From the NCBI GenBank assembly GCA_030533445.1, contig CM060064.1:5348379-5412378 (forward strand): a stretch of DNA of 64,000 nucleotides. Direction: 5' to 3'. The notes beneath the pieces are model-generated. The model did no database searches, was not told where the DNA came from, and saw only the letters and a list, made by a program, of their open reading frames with translations. Shown here piece after piece: positions 21,696 through 33,237 of the stretch (its first letter is position 1; each line of letters begins with the position of its first letter). The translations under genes and the position numbers were made by a program. This stretch comes from Cyprinodon diabolis (Eukaryota; Chordata; Actinopteri; Cyprinodontiformes; Cyprinodontidae).

Positions 21696-22140
21696 GAGAG
21701 AAATTATTCAGATCGTCCTGTCTGATTGGTTAAAACCCAACCAGTGAGCATGTGGCAACACTACTGTGTTTCTGAAATGACAAAAAAATCTTGACTTCCT
21801 TGCAGTAGCTAGACTCAAACCTATACCAAGACATTAAGCTACGAATGAGAAAAGTGTTTGTTTATGCCTGTGTTCAATGGAGTACATACATAATTTTTGG
21901 AATCTTTAAAGTCTAGAAAATCCAAATAAGGTTATTTAGAGAGTAGTTTTACCTGTATGTCCATTGGAAGTGTGAATCTCTAATACTCTTTTCTGAAACC
22001 AAGCAATTTCAGGAAATCAAGCTTAAAGTCCACACAAGTCTTCCAGTGTTTTGAGTTTTTCACAGCAACGTTTTTGAGTCTTTCGGGCATAGTTGTTTGG
22101 GTGTTAGCCATTTTTTCCTCATCTTTATGTTCCTATATTG

Positions 22141-22790
22141 TCATGATCTTGGCGCTGGTGGCTGCCTAGATTTTCCTTGCATTCACCTGTCTAACTCTGC
22201 CCTTTTGCTCATTACGGCTTATCTGATCCACCTATTTATGCTGACTGTTTTCCAGCAACCAGTACCAGATTATTCCAGCTTAGTGTGAGAAGTATCTAGC
22301 CTACCTGTGTTGTTGTTTGACGACCTGATCCTGGCCTGTTTCTTTTTCTCCCAGGAATCCTGAGTTTTGGAATGCTCCTGTTTCGGTCTGTTTCTGCCTG
22401 TCCACTGTTATCAGACTGCTGTGTGTAATCTGCCTGTTAATAACCTTGGATCTGTCCCCTGACCACGTTTTAGATTATCCCCCTGGTACTTCTACATCTC
22501 TCTTATCTTCTGGTCTGGACCCCGGCTTTGTCACCTGCTCTGGATTCTGCCTCTGGACCTTCAGCGTCTCCACTCCTGGCACTCTCTGCCACATGTGGTG
22601 GAGAAGTCATCTGACTGGCTCCAACTCCTTCCTCTGGACATGGACTGAACTTGTAACCACTTTAGTGATTCACCCGCTTGTCTTGTGATCACTAGCCTGA
22701 GTGTCTGTCTCTACAGAGAATCAAGCAAGCCGGTCCCAGCTGAGGACTCACGGAGCTTTAGATACAGTGCTTTTCCTTTGAACTCACCCA
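22141..22790 (+). mobile_element. LTR, family B, 3' end unclear
   Basis: Starts TGTCATGATCTTGGCGC, with a TATA-like 'ctatttatg' near 22230. It then shares blocks in order with the LTR at 28420-30285 ('cctggcctgtttc', 'ctctgcctgtt', 'ggatctgtcccctgacc', 'tctggtctgg'). Its last part ('gagtgtctgtctctacagagaatc', near 22697) is shared with the fragment at 50380. I could not fix the right end or a duplication, so it may be truncated by the MITE that follows. The frame at 22446-22688 is antisense-free LTR sequence, not a gene. Confidence 0.55.
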
Positions 22791-22975
22791 GGTATCCCCA
22801 AAGTCCTATAGGTTTTTAGAGGTATCCCCTGGTCCAGCACAGCTGATTTTTGATTAACGGGCTTTTGCTGAAGTGCAATCATCAGAATCAGCTGTGCTAA
22901 AGCAGAAAAACCTCTGAGACCTGCAGGAGAGTGGCCCTCGAGGACTCCATTTTTAATGTACTCCATTAAAAATGG
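22790..22975. mobile_element. Palindromic MITE-like repeat
   Basis: Contains inverted arms: 'ccagcacagctgatt' and, further on, 'aatcagctgtgct', with outer 'aggtttttagaggtatcc' roughly opposed by 'gcagaaaaacctctgagacc'. The ending 'gtggccctcgaggactcc' is typical of a palindromic MITE common in fish. No coding. Confidence 0.55.
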
Positions 22976-25419
22976 TTCAAGTATAATGTCTCATGCAGGA
23001 AGAAAAATAAAATTGTGGCCTTTGAAGTGTTGTGCAGCTCAAGATGCTTCAAGAGCAACAGGTTAATATTACGTGATTAGTGATGACAAAGAGAAAACTC
23101 ATAAATATGCCTTTAGGTTGTCTGCCTAATATCAGTTTTAACATTACACCAACGCAGACACCCACACACGACCAACAAACAAGACGCTCACAAAAAGCCC
23201 CTTCCAACAAACACAATCACACACACCTGAACAGCAGACAAACATATTTAACACACATTCTAACATACAAAGCCATAACCATGCAGACAAATGCACACAC
23301 ACAAACAGACACACACATGCTACCAAGCCGGGATCTTAGCAGGCTCAGGAAAAATAACGACTTAACCACAGCCATCATAACAACTGAATCAGAGCAGATA
23401 GGCAGCTGTAGGGTGCACATTGGAGGACATCCTCGCTTCTCAGGAGAGCAGTTCTCAGGCATCAGAAAACATTAGAGCTCTTTTTTTAACATTAAGTGAA
23501 ATTGTTACAAACTGCGCAGATATTTGAGTTTAACAAAGCTACATTCTCACTTAAAAACACCTTCACTGTTTAATTTGCATCTTATAAAGCGAAATATATT
23601 TATAAATTATAAATTTATTTATTTAACTTAACTTTTTGCTACCATTATCCAACATTTCTGTCCGAGCTCACCAATACACTTTGACCCACAATGTTTAATG
23701 GAAACTGGACAAAAATGAAAGATATTCCCGATCCTACGATGCAGCCTGCTGTCAAGTTTGCTAAATTTTTTTAAGCATTTTTTTTTTAGCAATAACTTTC
23801 TTATTGACCTCAGGCTATCTGATGGACAGCTTATAGAAAACAAAGGTATTTATTAAGTTCATTGATTCATTGACTTTTATCAGTCCTACTAGTCCTTATT
23901 CCACCACTAATGTCCAGGCCCTGGGGAGAAGACTATTTTACTTCTTTTAATAAACTATTCATCCGAACGCATGTGAATTTACAGAATCAAACTCTTCTGC
24001 TGGGCTCCGAGTGCCAAAGCACTTTACATTCATGTCAATAAAATCTTTCTGATTGCATAATTTATCTCTGTGAGTGGTTGAATGATATTCACCTATGATT
24101 GTTCATAGATCTGATGAATCTTGTATTTGATAAACTAAAGGCATGCACTTAAGATGAAAAAGATAGAAACGACTTAAAATGCTTCTGCTATCTCAAAATT
24201 AAGATCAAAAGATAAATAAAGTTTTAAAACATTAAAATGCATGCTAAACTGTGATGTCATTGCAGCATTTCATTTATTATAGTTTTCAAGCATTTTCATT
24301 TGCCAATCCTTCTATCTGTCGATAGGTAACTTATTAATTTAGGTGGGTTCCACTTGTTTAGTCAAACATGTTCTTAAATAAATTCTTATATTTTAAATGG
24401 AATTTGTTGTGAATTTATTCCATATGTGTGCAGAGTTAACTATCTGGCCATGGTTTGAGCTTGCTTCACCGTTTTTGTTGTCCAAGAACTATCTGAAATA
24501 TCTGACCTCCTAGTTTAAAGAGATAGCATGGCTGAATGGAAAATGGATTTCGTCTCTGGTTTAACGTAGATTGGCTTGTAGTCCCTCATCATCCACCATA
24601 TATTGTGGAATATACTCAATCAGTGGAAATGCTGCAAACAGACTGAACTGGGGTGGAAGGGGCGCAATAATACATCTATAACCAGGGCTCTGAGCAGTAG
24701 CTTTTAGTAGAACAGTTTTGCTCAATTCTACTGTCTTTATACTAGTTTAAAACCTAAGGCAAGCACTACCTATGCCAAACAACTGAACTGTCGATGAGCA
24801 ACACGGATGATCTTTTATACAAAGGAAGCAGTCTTTTTTTTCTCTCAACCCCAAAGACCCACAGAGTACATTTCAAGGAATGGCTAAAAAAAGAATTGCA
24901 TGGGGTGCTGTTTTGACAAGTTTATGTTTAATAATGTTAGTCTGTAAATGAAAAATAATCATTGGGCAGTGTAACATCCAAAGATTGGATGTCTACATCT
25001 GCAGTATTTCTATATAGTGCATACCTGTTGGAAGAAAACCTAACAGCTGTAAGCTCATCTCATGATAAGGTCAGCTGAAGACCATCCAAACTAGTCCATC
25101 CCCCTGCTCACACACATATCGACACCCACTCTCGTCTTGCTATACGTAGGGAGGAGCCTATGTTGACTCGCTTTGACTTTTGTTCGATCCTATCCATGCC
25201 CTATCCCTAAAAATTACCACAAACCTAAACTTTAACCTAAACTGGCCTATGCCTCTGAAAAGTGGGAGTCATTAGGGGCATTGTTGGCCTGGCTGACCAG
25301 GAGAGATGTCTTGGTCCCCTGCATGGTAATGAGGATTATGATAGCGGGAAGGATACAACTCTATCGCTGCATTGTAGGTGTTTTGGGGTTGTTTCTCAGG
25401 CTTTTATAGTCATTACACT
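22976..25419. other. Non-coding stretch, no gene recognised
   Basis: AT-rich; a CA-rich patch at 23157-23320 gives spurious frames on both strands. No gene or clear repeat seen. Confidence 0.5.
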
Positions 25420-25677
25420 GTCACAAGTACAGAGCAACAAAATGCACTCTCTCTCTGCACTCTCTCTCTGCACTCTCTCCCAGAGTGTCAGTCTGTGGAG
25501 ACTTGAGTTCATCCCCTCTGCTTAGGTTGTTTCTTTCTCTCTTAACATAAAAGGCTTCCTTCACACCCCTTGTCAACCACCTGTCTTCTTTGTCCAAAAT
25601 GTGAACCTTCTGGTCCTCAAAAGAATGTCCTTTGTCCATAAGATGTAAATGTACAGCCGAGTCTTGTCTGGAGGAGA

Positions 25678-26929
25678 TACACTATATTGCCAAAAGTATT
25701 TGCTCACCCATCCAAATTATTGGAATCAGGTGTTCCAATCACTTCCATGGCCACAGGTGTATAAATTCAAGCACCTAGGCATGCAGACTGTTTTTACAAA
25801 CATTTGTGAAAGAATGGGTCGCTCTCAGGAGCTCAGTGAATTCCAGCGTGGAACTGTGATAGGATGCCACCTGTGCAACAAATCCAGTCGTGAAATTTCC
25901 TCGCTCCTAAATATTCCACAGTCAACTGTCAGCTGTATTATAAGAAAATGGAAGTGTTTGGGAACGACAGCAACTCAGCCACGAAGTGGTAGGCCACGTA
26001 AACTGACGGAGCGGGGTCAGCGGATGCTGAAGCGCATAGTGCGAAGAGGTCGCCAACTTTCTGCAGAGTCAATCACTACAGACCTCCAAACTTCATGTGG
26101 CCTTCAGATTAGCTCAAGAACAGTGCGCAGAGAGCTTCATGGAATGGGTTTCCATGGTCGAGCAGCTGCATCCAAGCCATACATAACCAAGTGCAATGCA
26201 AAGCGTCGGATGCGGTGGTGTAAAGCACGCCGCCACTGGACTCTAGAGCAGTGGAGACGCGTTCTCTGGAGTGACTAATCGCGCTTCTCCATCTGGCAAT
26301 CTGATGGACGGGTCTGGGTTTGGCGGTTGCCAGGAGAACGGTACTTGTCTGACTGCATTGTGCCAAGTGTAAAGTTTGGTGGAGGGGGGATTATGGTGTG
26401 GGGTTGTTTTTCAGGAGCTGGGCTTGGCCCCTTAGTTCCAGTGAAAGGAACTCTGAATGCTTCAGCATACCAAGACATTTTGGACAATTCCATGCTCCCA
26501 ACTTTGTGGGAACAGTTTGGAGCTGGCCCCTTCCTCTTCCAACATGACTGTGCACCAGTGCACAAAGCAAGGTCCATAAAGACATGGATGACAGAGTCTG
26601 GTGTGGATGAACTTGACTGGCCTGCACAGAGTCCTGACCTCAACCCGATAGAACACCTTTGGGATGAATTAGAGCGGAGACTGAGAGCCAGGCCTTCTCG
26701 TCCAACATCAGTGTGCGACCTCACAAATGCGCTTCTGGAAGAATGGTCAAAAATTCCCATAAACACACTCCTAAACCTTGTGGACAGCCTTCCCAGAAGA
26801 GTTGAAGCTGTTCTAGCTGCAAAGGGTGGACCGACGTCATATTGAACCCTATGGATTAGGAACGGGATGTCACTTAAGCTCATATGTGAGTCAAGGCAGG
26901 TGAGCAAATACTTTTGGCAATATAGTGTA
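25678..26929 (+). mobile_element. Tc1-type DNA transposon, near-complete
   Basis: Element 25680-26927 (1,248 bp) with TA on both sides (25678-25679 and 26928-26929). The two ends are perfect 29-bp inverted repeats beginning CACTATATTGCCAAAAG (25680-25708 and 26899-26927). It encodes one Tc1 transposase with a single stop. The perfect ends and near-intact gene suggest a recent arrival. Confidence 0.95.
25814..26845 (+). pseudogene. Tc1 transposase with one premature stop
   Basis: The frame from 25814 (MGRSQELSEFQ) to 26845 is 343 codons, the usual Tc1 length. Residues 1-110 form the paired-like helix-turn-helix DNA-binding part, with the GRPRKLTERGQR hook between its halves. The DDE domain follows: first Asp in VLWSD (26273-26275), second in [11 protein letters not shown] (near 26543), and Glu in [12 protein letters not shown] (near 26650). 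The only lesion I see is TAA at 26276-26278, immediately after the first catalytic Asp, where the family normally has GAA (Glu). The frame is otherwise open and unshifted. The protein cuts and pastes the element at TA. I chose 25814 as start by family; an upstream in-frame ATG at 25781 is possible. Confidence 0.92.
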
Positions 26930-27090
26930 GCTCTCTTGTGTTGAGCCATGCCTCTTTGGAGAGGTTGTTTGGTTTCTCCGAAATAAAAATCAGAGCTCAT
27001 CTTAGGTCTGGGGGTTTTGTCTTTAGGACACACTAGCCTCTGTCTAAGGGTCTTGTTTGGTTTGAAATGTGATTGTTGTTTCACTATCTT

Positions 27091-28419
27091 TGCGGGGCCT
27101 TTCCATTGACTTCCATTAATTTTTACAGCATTACCAAACCCTAACCCCAACCTGAACTCGATTCACACCTTAGTACTAAACGTGACCCCTGATCGTAAAA
27201 AAGCAACTCTCCTAATGGGGTCCAGGCATCGAGCCCCACATGAAGAAGTTGGTCCCTACAATCTGATATTTTTCGAGAAAATGGTCCCCCACAAGGTATT
27301 AAAAACAAGAACACACACACAAATACAGGGACTTTCCATTGACTTCAATTCATTTCTAACCCAATTCTAAGGCCTAAACATTACCATTACACCATGGACG
27401 AAATTTCAGAAGTGGGGGGGGCGCAAGTGCTTTTTTACCATTGCTAACTTCAGTATGTTTGACCATCAAATAACATATCCGATTCAGTGGTGTATCAGAT
27501 GTTTGTAAAGTGAGCTTCTCAGGAGTGCTTGACAAATGTCTGTGTATTGTTGCATAATATTGTTTTTGGACAGTAAAACTTGCAGGGGACCAAAACAGAT
27601 GTTAAATAATTGTTCCAACCTGGGCTGCTCCCTATTTAAACTCCTGCTCTTCCCCTGCCCTGTGCGGGACTGTCCACCTTTTCAGAGACCAGTATCAGGT
27701 ACTGTAGGCTAACAAAGATCCCATAACCACTCCCCATTCCTAAGGGGTGGATTGGTTCTTCTGGTTAAAATTGCATGTTTTCTAAGCCAAAACAAGTTTT
27801 TGGACTACTATATAAAGCTTTGAACTCAACACTAAACCTGACATTTTAAATTGAAAAAGCTTCTAGATGGGAAGTGAAAGGTCTTCAAACTTTGAAACAA
27901 AGTCCAGTGGATTGTATGGAGTCATATTACATCTTACTTTCAATAAGATATTAAGGTCTATAGCCCATTCATGTTTAAACATTTAACAATGTCTCATTGC
28001 ACAGGAATGAAGTGTTATATCTCTTGCAAACATTTTTGAGCAAAGGTAATGGAGCCTTTTGCACATCTTTGAACTCAACAGCGTGGTTTTACTGTAGGTG
28101 GTGGTCTTTGTTCATGTCTTTGTTTGCCCTTCGGACCAACCTTGCCAACCTTTTTACCAAACTTACTGTCATGGCAAAAATTCTGCCGGTTATCATAGGA
28201 AATTACAGTAAGGGTAAAAATCCAGTTTATCACCAGCCCTATATGCCAAGTTCTTGTTAATTCAGTTTGTCTGACGTGAGAGTCTGAAACTCAGAATAGA
28301 ATCTAGAAATGAAACGCCCAGAGTTCCAACAGCCAATTAAAGTTTTTTTAGAGAGAGATCCAGTCTTTAATCCTACATAGAGCCTGATCTGAAAGTAGTT
28401 TTAGAAATCTTTGGTAAAT
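27091..28419. other. Non-coding stretch with a twice-occurring short repeat
   Basis: 'tttccattgacttc' followed by 'att' and a 'ctaaccc' run occurs at about 27101-27150 and 27331-27372, probably two pieces of one interspersed repeat. No gene recognised. Confidence 0.4.
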
Positions 28420-28790
28420 ATTTCCATGATCTTAGTGCTGATGGCTAGCTTGATTACTCATATCATTCTTCTATCTAGCTCGGGCTAGTCTCTCATTGCC
28501 ACTCTCTCATTGCCACTCGGCTTCTATTTAAACTTCTTGCTCACAGTCATCAGGTTCAATTTATTCACTTCTTTGGGTGGGAGTTTCTCTAGTGTACCCT
28601 GTGAGTTGTTCTGATTTCCTGATCCAGACTAGTATCTGCCTTTGGACATCTGAGCCTGCCTGCCCCTGTTCCAATCTCGGTGCTTAACCTGTCTTTGGAC
28701 TCCTGCTGAACTCTGCCTGCTTACGACCGTGGCTCTGTCTCCTGACCTCGACTGGGATTTTCCTTCTATAACTCTTTGGATCTCTCTTCT

Positions 28791-29505
28791 GGCCTGGACA
28801 GTGATGGGACTAACGGCGTTGCCTTGTTTTAGTAACGAGTAATCTAGCTAATGACTTTGACTGTAACTATAACGCAGTTACCATTGCAGACACCCCGTTA
28901 CTGCGCGTTACTCAGGTCGCACAATGAACCTTTTTTTCATGATAGGACTCGTGCGCGCCTTGTCATGAGAGAGGGGAGGATGAGATTGGCTGATGTATAG
29001 TGAGATTCCGTCTGTCAGTTGGGTAGGTGGGTGTTTCTGCTGGTGGGTGTTAATGTACTGCACACACAGAGAGATGGAGAGTGAGGGGGACTCCAGCAGC
29101 AAAACAGCGTTTTCCAGATGGAAATGTTACGTCGAGCTGCGTTTCCCCATCACATACAGTTTCCCCTGCATCTCCGCACAGCGCAGGGGGCCCGATTCAC
29201 CGCACAAGCGACAGGAAACGCGCATGCTCGCTAAAGGCGCGCAACAGTCGCCCTGTGCTCGCGCCACAGGAGAACTATGGGGAGCGTGAACGATCAAATG
29301 ATAGCCTATATGGAGAAAGGGAGAAATCTGAATGGATGGATGGATGGATGGACGGATGGATGGATGGATAGATGCTCTGCCTTCTCAACCTACTGTATTT
29401 TTTATTTTAAACATTATTTGATGGCCTTTGTGGCAGGGATGGAGATCCATATTTTATGTCAAACACAGAGTATACATCTAGATAGGACGGACGGACGGAC
29501 GGACG

Positions 29506-29543
<38 letters not shown>

Positions 29544-29962
29544 TAGATGTTGCAGTATCTATAACAACCCAAACACACAGGATTTCAGAATTAGACATCC
29601 CCAGTTATTAACTTCATATACTCACCAGATCTGAATGCCCTGTTAAAAAACTTCCCATGGCGTTCCCCCCTGATGTCATTTACGTTGAGTTGCAATAAAT
29701 GCAAAACTCTCTGCAGGTTCTTGTCTTTGTCGTTCACTCTATTCAGCTGGCTTTTGAAACACACGGCGAGAAGGTGGGGGCTGGGTGGTGAGGGTTACGG
29801 GGGTGAAAAACGCAAAAGTAACGCAATAGTTATTTTTACTAGTAACTAGTTACTTTTATTGTGGAGTAACTCAGTTAGTAACTCAGTTACTTTTTGGGAG
29901 AAGTAACAAGTAACTATAACTAATTACTTTTTCAAAGTAACGTGCCCAACACTGGGCCTGGA
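28791..29962. mobile_element. Non-autonomous hAT transposon
   Basis: Element 28799-29954 (1,156 bp), flanked by the perfect 8-bp duplication GGCCTGGA (28791-28798 and 29955-29962). It starts CAGTGATGGG and ends CCCAACACTG, imperfect inverted termini of hAT type. The subterminal parts are rich in 'gtaac/agtaact' motifs, as in fish hATs. Near 29072 the + strand reads MESEGDSSSKTAFSRWK, which looks like the N-terminus of a hAT transposase before its BED zinc finger. The rest of the gene is gone, so this is a deletion derivative. Inside it are tetranucleotide arrays. Confidence 0.9.
29328..29548. repeat. Tetranucleotide arrays (GATG)n, (GGAC)n, (AGAC)n
   Basis: (GATG)n at about 29330-29372, then 110 bp of unique hAT sequence, then (GGAC)n grading into (AGAC)n at 29483-29548. 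Frames over these arrays are artefacts. Confidence 0.9.
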
Positions 29963-30289
29963 CTCCTGTTTACCTCTGCAACACTGGCTTTGCCTTTGCC
30001 TTCTGGAAACTCTTGCCTTCCTTTGTGTGCTTGGATCTGACCTCCTACAAGTTCTGTAGATTTCAAGACTTCAGTGTCTGGAACTCTCTGTGTAGCAACT
30101 GCTGCGTTTTGTCAGCTGACCAGCTGGAATCAACCTCGTTAACCAGAGATTCCTGCCAAGAATGTCTTAGCCGCTGCTACTGCAGAACAGCATATCCGTG
30201 TTTTATATAAACGCTTTGAAATAATCCCACTGTCTGTCTTGCCTTGAATACTTGGTCCTCCAGTCTGAGTTCTGACAGATATGTTATGT

Positions 30290-32054
30290 TGAGATCCTAA
30301 ATCTTCAAATGGCCTAAATTGACCTTTGTCCCAAGATCATACATTCTCCCTATACCAGCTTCTTGAATGTATCTGTAATATTTGTTATATTTATTTTCCT
30401 TCCATATTATCCCTCCTAAACAAAGAAACAGAGAATTGTAGATCAAGTAGCTCCACAAAAGATTGATGATGTTCCATCTTTACTCTGCCTCAGTTGTGAT
30501 GTCAGACAACTTTGATCTGCTACAATGAAATTCTTTTTCTAAAGCCAACTGCTAAAACTTTAAATTTTACACATATTCAGTATCAACAGCACTTGAGGGC
30601 AATTTTATATTCAACTAAGTACAGAAATGTAATACAGCAGATCATGAAATTGAAATTGACTGCCTAAAGCAAATGCACTATTATCTCGTTATTGTTTTTA
30701 ACATGATGATTTTGTTCCAAAAACTCATTTTCTCATATCTCGGGGTCCCAGGGGGTAAAGCTATTTTTTTTTGCTACCTACTCACTGTAGAGCAAACTTC
30801 TTTGCAGAGACGGAATAAAGCTTTTAAATCTGTAGAAATATTACTTCAATACAAATTAGACTGGAAAAATATTTTTCTGCCGGAAACCTAATTATTAGCA
30901 GAAACCTATAAGAGCTTTGCAGCAGAATAAAATCAGACTTTGTCATTTTTAGTGTTATCTCTGCCATCATGGCAGGAAGCTTACCAAGAAGATACAAATG
31001 AGCTCATAAGTGGACTGCGACATGCCTCACAAGACAGAAATGAAAACAATCAAAATATCAGGTAAACTAAGATCCTGATGTTAGAAAGGTTTGTGTGTAC
31101 AAAAAACGCATGCAGACTCAGTAAGGAGTGCAAATATGACCTACTTCCAGGTACCTTAAATATTGTGTCTGTTAAATTAGCAGAATAAAAGGTTCACTTA
31201 ATCCAGTGGGTGATGCCTTCATAAAAAGGTAGAAAGTATGCAGATCATCATAAAGTACATAATACTGGGAGGAGGTTAACCTCTTAACTTCCACCTCATT
31301 TTGGGTATTCTTTGGGTATTTTGCATACCCTAATGGAAAAGCAAATAACTTATGAACTGTAAGCCCAAATTACATGTGCAATACATTATTTGAAAGCTAA
31401 CAACCTCTAGTTAAAACTGGGTGACTAGAAAACAGACCAACCAAGTTCAAACATGACTCAAATTGGGGTTTTTTATTCTCAGAAATGATAGGTCTTTTTG
31501 AAACAGCAGTAATAAAGATATTGTTGAGAAAAGGCAGGTTTATTGTATTATATTTGTTCAACATCATGTCAACCACAAATGCTGAAAATTTCAGACCTCT
31601 AGCTATAACAGTTCCAGAATTGTGCGGTATGAAACTTTTGGTGTGAGCTTGGAGCTCTGCGCAATGGCTCCACCTTCTGGTAAAAATTTTACCAGTGGAA
31701 TTTTCTGCATTCTGAGTTAATACCCCCACTTAAGGTCCATCATACAGCGCTTATGGCACAGCATTCTGCTCTGTTCTGATCTGGGCAGCGTTCGTTCCCC
31801 CTTACTTACAACAATGCATAAGTAGTCAAAGTCAAAACAAATTACAGACAGTTTGGTTAAACAGTAACATGTTATGAATAAACTTTGAGAAAGATCCTGG
31901 TTTGTTATGGGAAGAAGCTATGTCTGGTCTACAAACACCATCCTGCAGAGAATGGTGTGGTCTTGAAAGTGAAACAGAGTGAGAGAAAACTTTAATAGTG
32001 AGTAAATAGGATGAATTAATATATAATAGAAGAGAAATCAAAGTTTTCCGACAA
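30290..32054. other. Non-coding stretch, no gene recognised
   Basis: AT-rich; short frames at 30673-30891 and 31397-31729 lack any motif I know. Confidence 0.5.
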
Positions 32055-32240
32055 CTCTCACTATAGGTGCATAACAGCCGCCCTGGGCTCGTGCCACAGG
32101 GGAACTACTGAGAGCGTGAACGATCAAATGTTAGTCTATATGGAGAAAGGGAGAAATCTGGATGGATGGATGGACGGTCGGACGGACGGACGGACGGACG
32201 GACGGACGGACGGACGGACGGACGGACGGACGGACGGACG

Positions 32241-32294
<54 letters not shown>

Positions 32295-32410
32295 TAGATA
32301 GATAGATAGATAGAAAGATAGATAGATCTATAACAACCCAAACACACAGGATTTCAGAATTAGACATCCCCAGTTATTAATTTCATACACTGAACAGATC
32401 TGAACACCCA
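32055..32410. mobile_element. Internal fragment of the same hAT family
   Basis: 32066-32160 parallels 29238-29330 ('gtgccacaggggaactac', 'gcgtgaacgatcaaatg', 'tatggagaaagggagaaatc'), and 32330-32410 parallels 29565-29630 ('acacaggatttcagaattag'). Termini are missing, so this is a broken second copy. The (GATG)n and (GGAC)n arrays are fused here, lacking the 110 bp that separates them at 29373-29482. Confidence 0.8.
32160..32327. repeat. Graded tetranucleotide array
   Basis: (GATG)n, then (GGAC)n, then (AGAC)n, then (GATA)n, each motif one base from the next. About 165 bp without interruption. Confidence 0.95.
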
Positions 32411-32440
32411 TGACTAGAGCCTGATGATATTTACACTGCA

Positions 32441-32547
32441 TCAGATACCGTTCCCCCTGTTAAGAAGAGGGGAACGCTATCTGACGGGTTTTATAAGCCC
32501 ATTAGATACCATTCCCCCCATGTTAAGCAGGGGGAACGCTATCTGAT
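32441..32547. repeat. Two tandem hairpin-forming units
   Basis: Unit 1 (32441-32484) has arms TCAGATACCGTTCCCC and GGGGAACGCTATCTGA, 15 of 16 paired. Unit 2 (32502-32546) has the same design: agataccattcccccc / gggggaacgctatct. The loops are 'ctgttaagaaga' and 'atgttaagca'. The spacing is about 60 bp. They may be remains of a foldback element. Confidence 0.85.
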
Positions 32548-32559
32548 GCTGTTTAGAAG

Positions 32560-32949
32560 CCCCCCAAATACTTTTATGAAATGTGCTGGTTTCTGAAGCA
32601 AAAATTTAGATTTGTGCTCCTATCATTCTCAAGATATAAAGAAAAATGCTGTCCAGGGGTCATCAGAGGTCAACCACTCCCGTGCCCGCTCACATGTAAA
32701 AATAAATACATTTGGTGTCAATCAACTGTGCTACGTTTGTGCTGATATGTGCAGTAAAAATGTTTGTTTTTGCCGCTATCATTTTTTTCCAGGTTAAAAT
32801 ATATTTATTCATATTCAAAGGTTAGCAACTGATAATGTGAAATTCACCGTTTCAGTATGAACAGATGTTCACTGACCTTTAATGACTTCTACAAACTATT
32901 AATATCTTTAAAATGATATATATAAAGTGGGCTATGGCCCTATTTTTTT
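32560..32949. other. Non-coding stretch, no gene recognised
   Basis: AT-rich, includes a short 'gatatatataaag' run at 32914 and a T-run near 32944. It may be the far part of the DNA transposon copy that begins at 41310, but I could not find a terminal repeat. Confidence 0.4.
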
Positions 32950-33237
32950 TTTTAGTTTCTATAATTTAGTTTATGCTTCATAAATGTAATTTAGAAAAAA
33001 TATTACAATTCAATCTAGGAGTGCGATTTTGAACAGCAAGAACACCAGAGAGGAGAAGGCTTTTAATACTGCTATAGCCCACTTCATATAAACTTACACA
33101 TTAACTCGAGCAGCAATCTTCTCCTTTAACATCTTCTTCTTCTTTGCGGCTGTAGTGCTGTTTCTCTGTCTTTTAAACACTTTCTCCTATTTTTTTTCTG
33201 CATTAAAATCTCTAGTTCCGGTTGGGTGAAATATGAT

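Larger units (their letters stand above)
25420..27090 (-). pseudogene. Penelope-like element remnant (GIY-YIG endonuclease end), split by Tc1
   Basis: On the minus strand, 27085-26930 reads NKTLRQRLVCPKDKTP followed by FYFGETKQPLQRGMAQHKR. It resumes beyond the Tc1 at 25639-25500 as KGHSFEDQKVHILDKEDRW and VKEAFYVKRERNNLSRG. These are the 'PKDK', 'Y(I)GET...R...H' and 'E..W..R..KEA.....' blocks that follow the reverse transcriptase in vertebrate Penelope-like elements and form the GIY-YIG nuclease. The zinc-binding CxxC part and the RT are missing, so this is a short 3' piece. The intact protein cuts DNA to prime integration. I assign the family from memory of the motifs; an isolated GIY-YIG fragment of another kind is the alternative. 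Confidence 0.65.
28420..30285 (+). mobile_element. Solo LTR, family B, split by a hAT transposon
   Basis: LTR sequence runs from about 28420 (ccatgatcttagtgctgatgg) to 28798 and resumes at 29963, ending 'gtctgagttctgaca' at 30284. AATAAA-like 'gaaataatccc' lies near 30220. It parallels the LTR at 22141 block by block. Without the hAT it is about 700 bp. The flanking 5-mers aatat/gatat agree at four positions only, so a target duplication is likely but not proven. Confidence 0.6.

Noticed and set aside
22446..22688. 80-residue frame rich in Ser/Leu/Trp
   Set aside because: Lies in LTR family B sequence shared with other copies that do not keep the frame.
25440..25490. Short tandem 'ctctctctgcact' units as a CRISPR-like array
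   Set aside because: Three imperfect simple-sequence units with no spacers; eukaryotic context.
27136..27160. ctaaccccaacc and gggttaggg-like runs (also near 5172) as interstitial telomere repeats
   Set aside because: Only one or two units and imperfect.
29277..32367. Frames of repeated D/G/R/T/Q or S/V/C/L/P residues
   Set aside because: Translations of tetranucleotide arrays.
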